Source of the DNA: an uncultured Clostridia bacterium | Lineage (GTDB): Bacteria; Bacillota; Clostridia; Christensenellales; Aristaeellaceae | Direction of reading: 5' to 3' | Assembly: GCA_946409855.1 (NCBI GenBank) | Contig: CAMJXZ010000253.1 | Span: forward strand, 1-5,070 | DNA length: 5,070 bases | In this document: piece by piece, positions 5,061 through 5,070 of the stretch | How positions within the stretch are numbered: position 1 is the first letter of the stretch | Layout of the letters: each line of letters starts with the position of its first letter | Translations under genes and position numbers: made by a program | Notes under the pieces: generated by a model | What the model was told of the DNA's origin: nothing | Seen by the model: the letters and a program-made list of their open reading frames with translations, nothing else | Database searches by the model: none

Positions 5061-5070
5061 GGGAGGGGGA
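5061..5070 (+). promoter_or_regulatory. Possible ribosome binding site of a following gene
   Basis: The window ends in GGGAGGGGGA, a purine-rich stretch that could be the ribosome binding site of a gene starting just beyond the edge. No start codon is inside the window, so this rests on the motif alone. Confidence 0.3.

Noticed and set aside
1..5070. CRISPR array, complete insertion sequence or phage genes
   Set aside because: No regularly spaced repeats with spacers, no intact transposase or integrase and no phage structural motifs are present.

Overview
The window most likely comes from a G+C-rich anaerobic Firmicute of the Clostridia class, possibly a gut organism. The grounds are Clostridia-style promoters and ribosome binding sites, a DUF6273-type protein with its zinc-ribbon/membrane-anchor layout, and a Gram-positive-style secreted solute-binding protein. 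This placement is inference; no rRNA or marker gene is present to prove it.

Left part (1-960): a minus-strand flavodoxin gene (110-547) has its own promoter (639-666) and is followed by the possible first codons of another minus-strand gene running off the left edge. Behind the flavodoxin promoter lies about 290 bases of gene-free, repeat-bearing, apparently decayed DNA. This part has an A+T content visibly higher than the rest.

Middle (954-1389): a complete minus-strand tRNA-Val(CAC) gene with encoded CCA, a near-consensus promoter and an intrinsic terminator. The flank between it and the next gene holds divergent plus-strand promoter candidates.

Right part (1390-5070): three plus-strand loci. 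The first is an intact MATE-family multidrug/toxin exporter. The second is a broken gene for a membrane-anchored DUF6273 protein: the N-terminal anchor and the C-terminal half of the domain are in different frames, and the beginning of the domain is missing. The third is a secreted extracellular solute-binding protein with a strong extended -10 promoter, a strong ribosome binding site and a hairpin terminator. Permease and ATPase genes for it would be expected just beyond the right edge.

These genes do not form an evident single pathway; the window looks like several independent transcription units beside a tRNA gene. I found no convincing undescribed system. The points most worth a second look are the broken DUF6273 gene, the composition change and decayed repeat-bearing DNA at the 3' side of the tRNA gene, and several small symmetric sites at promoters.
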